Shown: piece by piece, positions 22,941 through 27,525 of the stretch
Numbering within the stretch: the first letter of the stretch is position 1
How the letters are laid out: every line of letters starts with the position of its first letter
Source: Phallusia fumigata
Lineage: Eukaryota > Chordata > Ascidiacea > Phlebobranchia > Ascidiidae
DNA length: 27,525 nt
Direction: 5' to 3'
Assembly: GCA_008931825.1 (NCBI GenBank)
Contig: QXVZ01011457.1
Coordinates: forward strand, 1 to 27,525
The notes under the pieces: model-generated
Told to the model about the DNA's origin: nothing
Databases searched by the model: none
The model's input: the letters and a program-made list of their open reading frames with translations, nothing else
Program-made: the position numbers and the translations under genes

Positions 22941-23377
22941 CTACCTCCGAACCCCTCTCATCGGTGAGTGAAGTCCCCCGCTCCTGGGGTGAAAACCTCG
23001 ATGAGACATGCCGTGAAATGGCGACGGCCCAAAGCTATGACCTCTTTCAAAGACAGGAGCACCAGGTGCGTTTCGAACAACATGCGCACCACCAAGTCCA
23101 AAACTGCTGGGAGGTGGTAGCGATCGAGAAGCAGCCCTTGAACCTTCGTAGAACCATGGGTGACTAAGCATTTTAGCCAAGTCATCGTGTGAAGAGCCTG
23201 CGAGAGAATGCCCTCGAACAGCAACCACCTTTCGCGGTTCTCTACGTTAAACAGATAGGTGTGTGCCTTGCGGGTAAAGCGGTGAGCGTAATGCAATAGG
23301 AATACCCAGACTGCTGTTTCGGACGTAAACCGGCCGCGATTCGTCGCCGGGATCGAAATCGACAAAAGGAAAGTAAT
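22941..23377 (-). pseudogene. Candidate terminal exon, copy 1, with an in-frame stop
   Basis: Minus strand. The strong acceptor CTATTTACAG at 23380-23378 opens a frame reading YFPFVDFDPGDESRPVYV and ending at TAG 22941-22943, rich in Pro, Gly, Ser and Arg (SLPPPSSFGLGGA, GGLHSPMRGVRR). In this frame TAA at 23249-23247 interrupts the exon after 42 codons. The second copy at 23692-24030 has GAA there. Another minus-strand frame stays open through both copies, so the coding frame is not certain. The block is richer in GC than its surroundings. The protein is not recognised. Confidence 0.35.
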
Positions 23378-23690
23378 CTGTAAATAGATTAGGCCTGAAT
23401 AAAGTCGAACACTGTTAAAAACTCACTTTGTTATATTATTCAGGCTTGATTATTATGCATCACACGGCACCTAGGGTTGTTGCTTTGCACAGTACCTCAG
23501 CTAACACCAATAAAAACCTTAAGATTGTATTTTTACTTAGTTTATATGTTTCCAATTGTTTGCTTTGCTTTGGGTGAATACCATTAGTTAAACATTAGCC
23601 ACTCGGTTCCCAGTATAGGTCATAAACTAAACTATATACTTCCTCCTACGAAAAGCGCTCGGAACCATAGCCTACAAAGAAAAGGAACCT
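23040..23690. repeat. Direct repeat block I, first copy
   Basis: About 650 bp, starting GACCTCTTTCAAAGACAGG and ending AAAGAAAAGGAACCT, repeated almost at once at 23692-24346 with only one N between. It contains the candidate exon plus its non-coding upstream side. The right part is nearly identical to the second copy; the exon part differs much more. Confidence 0.9.
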
Positions 23691-23691
23691 N

Positions 23692-24030
23692 GACCTCTTT
23701 CAAAGACAGGAGCACCGGGTGCGTGTCGAACAACGTACGCACCACCAAGTCCAAAACTGCTGGGTGGTGGCAGCGATCGAGAAGCAGCCCTTGAAACTTC
23801 GTAGAACGATTGGCGACTACGCCTTTTAGCAAAGTCGTTGTGTGCTGAGCCAGCGAGAGGATGTCCTCGAACAGCAACCACCTTTCGCGGTTCACTACGT
23901 TCCAGAGGTACGTATGTGCCTTGCGGGTAAAGCGGTGAGCATAATGCAATAGGAATACCAAAACTGCTGTTTGGGACATAAACCGGCCGCGATTCGTCGC
24001 CGGGATCGAAATCGACAAAAGAAAAGTTAT
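23692..24030 (-). CDS. Candidate terminal exon, copy 2, cut by the N at 23691
   Basis: Minus strand. The same acceptor (CTATTTACAG, 24033-24031) opens 112 codons without a stop, matching copy 1 through VFERG, and then runs into the single N. The missing C-terminus is seen only in copy 1. If the N joins two haplotype contigs, this and copy 1 are alleles of one exon. Confidence 0.35.
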
Positions 24031-24346
24031 CTGTAAATAGATTAGGCCTGAATAAAGTCGAACACTGTTAAAAACACACTTTGCTATATTATTCAGGCTT
24101 GAGTATTATGCATCACACGGTACATGTTTACCTAGGGTTGTTGCTTTGCACAGTACCTCAGCTAACACCAATAAAAACCTTAAGATTGTATTTTTACTTA
24201 GTTTATCCGTTTCCAATTGTTTGCTTTGCTTTGGGTGAATACCATTAGTTAAACATTAGCCACTCGGTTCCCAGTACAGGTCATAAACTAAACTAGTTCC
24301 TCCTACGAAAAGCGTTCGGAACCATAGCCTACAAAGAAAAGGAACC
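23692..24346. repeat. Direct repeat block I, second copy
   Basis: Second copy of the block, starting right after the N at 23691. It has small indels against the first copy, for example extra bases before CCTAGGG near 24125. Unique sequence with paralogue 2 begins 12 bp after it ends. Confidence 0.9.
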
Positions 24347-24357
24347 TATAATTGAAG

Positions 24358-24736
24358 TCACTTTTTGCCCACTGTTGCAGCCATTTCAATGTTGCTATTT
24401 TTGCTAACATTACCAGCATTATCAGCGCTTTCGGGGCGCCTGACATTTCCTTGCACCGCAGCGATGGAATCGTTGAGAGTTGCATCTCTCATATCGACGT
24501 GCTGTTCATTCCTTCTGTTGTCAACTGGGGTGAACGCAAATATTTTATTTGGCTTTTTTTTAAACTTATTTATGATAAGGCAAGAGACTGTTATAACAAT
24601 AGTCCAGCACCAAACAATCACACTCCAAAAAATAAACAGCAATGTTTTTAGCGAGTTTTTATCATATCCTACCTATTTTCACTTGTTCAATATAGTTGTA
24701 GACATCTCCTGTGTTATTATTATTTTGTTCAGACAT
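24358..24736 (-). CDS. Small unrecognised gene, paralogue 2 (two exons, 76 aa)
   Basis: Minus strand. Exon 1 is 24736-24673 (ATG TCT, MSEQNNNNTGDVYNYIEQVKI, ending G|GTAGGA, phase 1). Exon 2 is 24524-24358 (acceptor TTCACCCCAG|TT), ending in TGA. The core VDNRRNEQHVDMRDA followed by NDSIAAVQGNV aligns with paralogue 1, and several codon differences between them are synonymous in this frame (CAA/CAG, AAT/AAC). A second Gly-Asn-Val follows at NAGNVSKNSN. The intron is 148 bp. An unspliced reading of the same frame would add a hydrophobic stretch but has no ATG start. Function unknown. Confidence 0.55.
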
Positions 24737-24739
24737 GAA

Positions 24740-26390
24740 TTAAGAATATGCAACTTGTGCAAACCGATGTATATATTTTTTCTGGCCGATTACTTTCAGT
24801 TTGTATGCAATTACTTGGTCTGACAACGATTTGGTCATTCATTCACACTCTACTCTGGTCTATCCAATCTGGCAAGCAGAACGTACTGGGGCAAGTCTCC
24901 CGCGTACTGGCGTAACAGACCTTTGGGATGCAGCAACGACAAACGATCTGTTAAGCGACATATGCTCCCAGGGAAAGAACCGTTACGTATAACACTTGGT
25001 TCTGCCAAGGGTTCCGGACCACTTTCATCACTGCCCATAAGAAAAATTTTGTCCATGTATTTGCTCCTGAATTGGTAAAACTGCTGTCTATTTTTTGCAG
25101 GACTATTTTGTTGCTTTTAATTTTCACGAACACATACTTATTTTTTGTAAATTCGTTTCAGCCACTACCTGTGGGACCAAGTTGAGGATAAAAAACAGTC
25201 CAGCACTGTGCGTGCTCTGCTAAAACTGGCGATCTACTTCGGCGAGTGTTGTTAACTTTTGCGTGATTAGTTTGTAATGATATACGTTTATTGTTGTAAA
25301 ATCCCTTCCCACGGTCCAAATCAAATCACACATTAGTATTAACGGCGATTTTAATTTCCTAGTCTTCGGTTAATTTTTGGAAATGCCAAGACTTTTGTAA
25401 ATTGTTTCCTACAATTTTGTTAATAATTAACATCTGTTAGCACTAGTTAGCAGGTTAAATGTATTTTGAATTTATCCATTGTCAAGTCGCATGTTGAAAG
25501 CCCTGCCAAACTGTTTCATAAACACAAAAACCAACAAAAAGCATTGCCAGAATTCAAGGTTTACAAACATTTATAATTCCTTAGAACAAACGTTACAGCA
25601 AAATATGCTATTAGGCAGTTTAAATATATTTGGCTGCATGAGATTTGCTGAAGGAAGATTAGAAACCCCTCTTATGTATTTTTGGAAAGGAGACGTCTCA
25701 CTAACTTCACTGGCATTACATGTAATGCTGCAGCAGTAGGCATAAACGCTCCTCCAGGGTAACGTGGTTCTTAAAAAAATAAATAAATGTTGCCCCATTA
25801 TTCCGACAACTTCATAAGGTAAAGTGCTTTACAAAAGAACCATGTTTAATGAAAAATGTTATCACGGCGTTTACCGTTGTTTGGTGGAATGTCTGGATTT
25901 GGTTGTTTTGGTTTAAGTGGAGGGTCTGTGGGGAAGTCCGGGTGTTTTTCTGTGTATTGAAAAAACAGTTACTTTTCTGCGTGGCAATAGTATTCTGCTG
26001 CTGGATCTAAGCATTTAAATCCTGAATTCATGCCTCGATAATATACCAAACAATACGAAAGCTGACGTTTTCCAACAAAAGGGTTTGACGTTTTTAAGTC
26101 GTAAACTTGACTTTAAAGGTTGTATAAGCGAAACGCACTTCCATGTGGTACCATATATCCTGCATCATTCGAAAGTCATGGGGTTACTACAAAAGATATC
26201 TTCATGCACAGAATAAAATTTATTTTTTGATGTCGAAGAAACTTGTCAAAAACTCGCCTGAATGGAAGTTTCTGTGACGTCTGTCGTTTCTGTCACCCAT
26301 TTTTCAGCGCTCACTGTTTTAAAAAGAGACACCTTTTTCAATAAAGTTAAAATATCATTTGCTGTGAGGCAAACAACCGGTTTCTACGTT
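24740..26390. other. Mostly gene-free stretch with one possible plus-strand last exon
   Basis: At 25161 a good acceptor (TTCGTTTCAG) opens a short frame reading HYLWDQVEDKKQSS and ending at TAA near 25255. A frame from about 24830 to the donor ATTG|GTAAAA at 25075 joins it in phase. Neither part is recognised, and several frames compete in 24800-25075. The rest shows nothing. Confidence 0.25.
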
Positions 26391-26806
26391 GCTCTAGTCG
26401 CACCAAAGGCTAAAATCCGGCGATGGAAAAGTACAGTTGCAGCCCCGCCGGCGATCAAGCAGTGCAGATTAGCTGCGTTCCGTTTCCTACTAACATTTAC
26501 TTCCATGTTTCTTGGAACGTCTCAAACAAGTAACACATTCGCAGCTGATGGATGTTGTGTCTGTGTATCGGTACAGCCAACTAAACATACTTAGCTTATC
26601 GCAAACGACACATAAATAATATGTTACGTTCCTTGTTAAGTCGTTCCTCCCATTGCATTTCTGCAGTAGCAACTGCGCGTTGGTTATTGGAATTCATATT
26701 TGGTCGGATTTAGTTTTGTTGAAGTTTAAAGGTTTTACATTTTGTGCACAGAAAAATCATGCTACTAATCTTTTAGAATTAGAAATATACAACTAAAAGA
26801 TTTGGA
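26391..26806. repeat. Direct repeat block II, first copy
   Basis: Starts TGCTCTAGTCGCACCAAAGG and runs to AGAAATATACAACTAA. It is matched at 27104-27525 with few substitutions and a small indel. A short plus-strand frame (LVAPKAKIRRWKSTVAAP) and a minus-strand frame (MEVNVSRKRN) are both open; neither is convincing. Confidence 0.9.
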
Positions 26807-27103
26807 GCATAAACTGTGTACATTAAAGGATCAAAACTGCCTTGCTGAAACAGTCTCTTACCGGAAGAGATTCCAAAAAACTGTGAGTAATGGCGAAGTG
26901 AAACACATTAATACTTTTATTTTTTTATTTTTGTACTGTTATTTGTTTGCAGCAATAACAAAACACAACAAAGTTAGCTCATTTGTTGTGCGCACGTTAA
27001 GTTGGAACAAATGCATTACCTGGTCTGCCTTCGCCTGTAACAAAACATGCAAATTTGTTGACAACTATTTGCTTGGTAATACGAAACCTAAATTACGCTT
27101 TAN

Positions 27104-27525
27104 TGCTCTAGTCGCACCAAAGGCTAAAATCCGGCGATGGAAAAGTACAGTTGCAGCCCCGCGGGCGATCAAGCAGTGCAGATTAGCTGCGTTCCGTTTC
27201 CTTCTAACATTTACTTCCATGTTTCTTGGAACGTCCTTAACAAGTAACACATTCGCAGCTAATGGATGTTGTGTCTGTGTATCGGTACAACCAACTAAAC
27301 ATACTTAGCTTATCGCAAACGACACATAAATAATATGTTACGTTCCTTGTTGAGTCGTTCCTCCCATGGCATTTTTGCAGTAGCAACAGTGCGGGTTGGT
27401 TACTGGAATTCATATTTGGTCATAAAATTGCGTCGGATCTAGCTTTGTTGAAGTTTAAAGGTTTTACATTTTGTGCACAGAAAAATGATGCTATCAATCT
27501 TTTAGAATTAGAAATATACAACTAA
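27104..27525. repeat. Direct repeat block II, second copy (reaches the window end)
   Basis: Begins directly after the single N at 27103 and is still matching the first copy when the window ends. The layout is the same as block I. Confidence 0.9.

Noticed and set aside
22958..23365. 135-codon minus frame in repeat block I (ALHTMTWLKCLVTHGS)
   Set aside because: It begins at TTG and its composition looks like a shifted reading of the Pro/Gly-rich frame. It cannot be ruled out, because it stays open in both copies.
24525..24642. Apparent transmembrane segment fused to paralogue 2
   Set aside because: It starts at TTG, not ATG, and sits inside the 148-bp intron defined by good GT-AG sites; paralogue 1 has no such segment.
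24365..24823. 152-codon hydrophobic frame on the plus strand
   Set aside because: It lies antisense to small paralogue 2 and its AT-rich intron; no ATG-led homologue was seen, and the minus-strand reading is supported by a paralogue and shared intron phase.
26262..26594. Plus-strand 110-codon frame in repeat block II
   Set aside because: Non-ATG upstream part differs before the second copy, no splice sites frame it, and changes between copies show no coding bias.

Overview
The window is animal nuclear DNA, most likely from an ascidian tunicate of the Ciona type. It is AT-rich, has short introns (about 150-620 bp) with GT-AG borders and T-rich acceptors, carries metazoan gene families (BTB-kelch, CATIP, Id-like HLH), and shows signs of a very heterozygous draft assembly. 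The organism call is inference. No prokaryotic operon, CRISPR array, viral gene, tRNA or rRNA could be supported.

Layout. 1-5040: no gene seen; dispersed repeats and a solo hAT-like terminus. 5047-11059 (+): a complete 11-exon BTB-BACK-kelch (KLHL-type) gene of 729 codons, rebuilt exon by exon with every intron phase matching; intron 1 carries a 278-bp hAT-type MITE with an exact 8-bp target-site duplication. 11365-11996 (-): a two-exon Id-like HLH gene (paralogue A) with a TATA box, whose poly(A) signal lies only 18 nt past the kelch stop codon, so the two convergent genes nearly touch or overlap at their 3' ends. 13329-14462 (-): an intronless, full-length CATIP gene (377 aa). 14500-15310: repeats and a 58-N gap whose two flanks are the same sequence. 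16470-16550: possible CCAAT/TATA promoter. 18418-19120 (+): Id-like HLH paralogue B, with the same phase-2 intron at the same codon as A. A and B are divergent, with CATIP between them.

19.5-27.5 kb is gene-poor, but the minus strand holds a small family I do not recognise: two paralogous two-exon genes (85 and 76 codons, at 21423-21857 and 24358-24736) with the same phase-1 intron and a shared core of the form VD..(N)EQH.DMR.A..N.SI..VQGNV. Between them lies a candidate terminal exon present twice (22941-23377 and 23692-24030), one copy with an in-frame stop. Two blocks here are repeated directly across a single N (23691 and 27103). This is what two haplotype contigs joined end to end would look like, so these may be false duplications.

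Working together: the kelch product fits a CUL3 substrate adaptor, CATIP a ciliary/actin factor, and the HLH pair dominant-negative regulators of bHLH proteins. Nothing in the sequence ties these into one pathway; the HLH pair is linked by local duplication.
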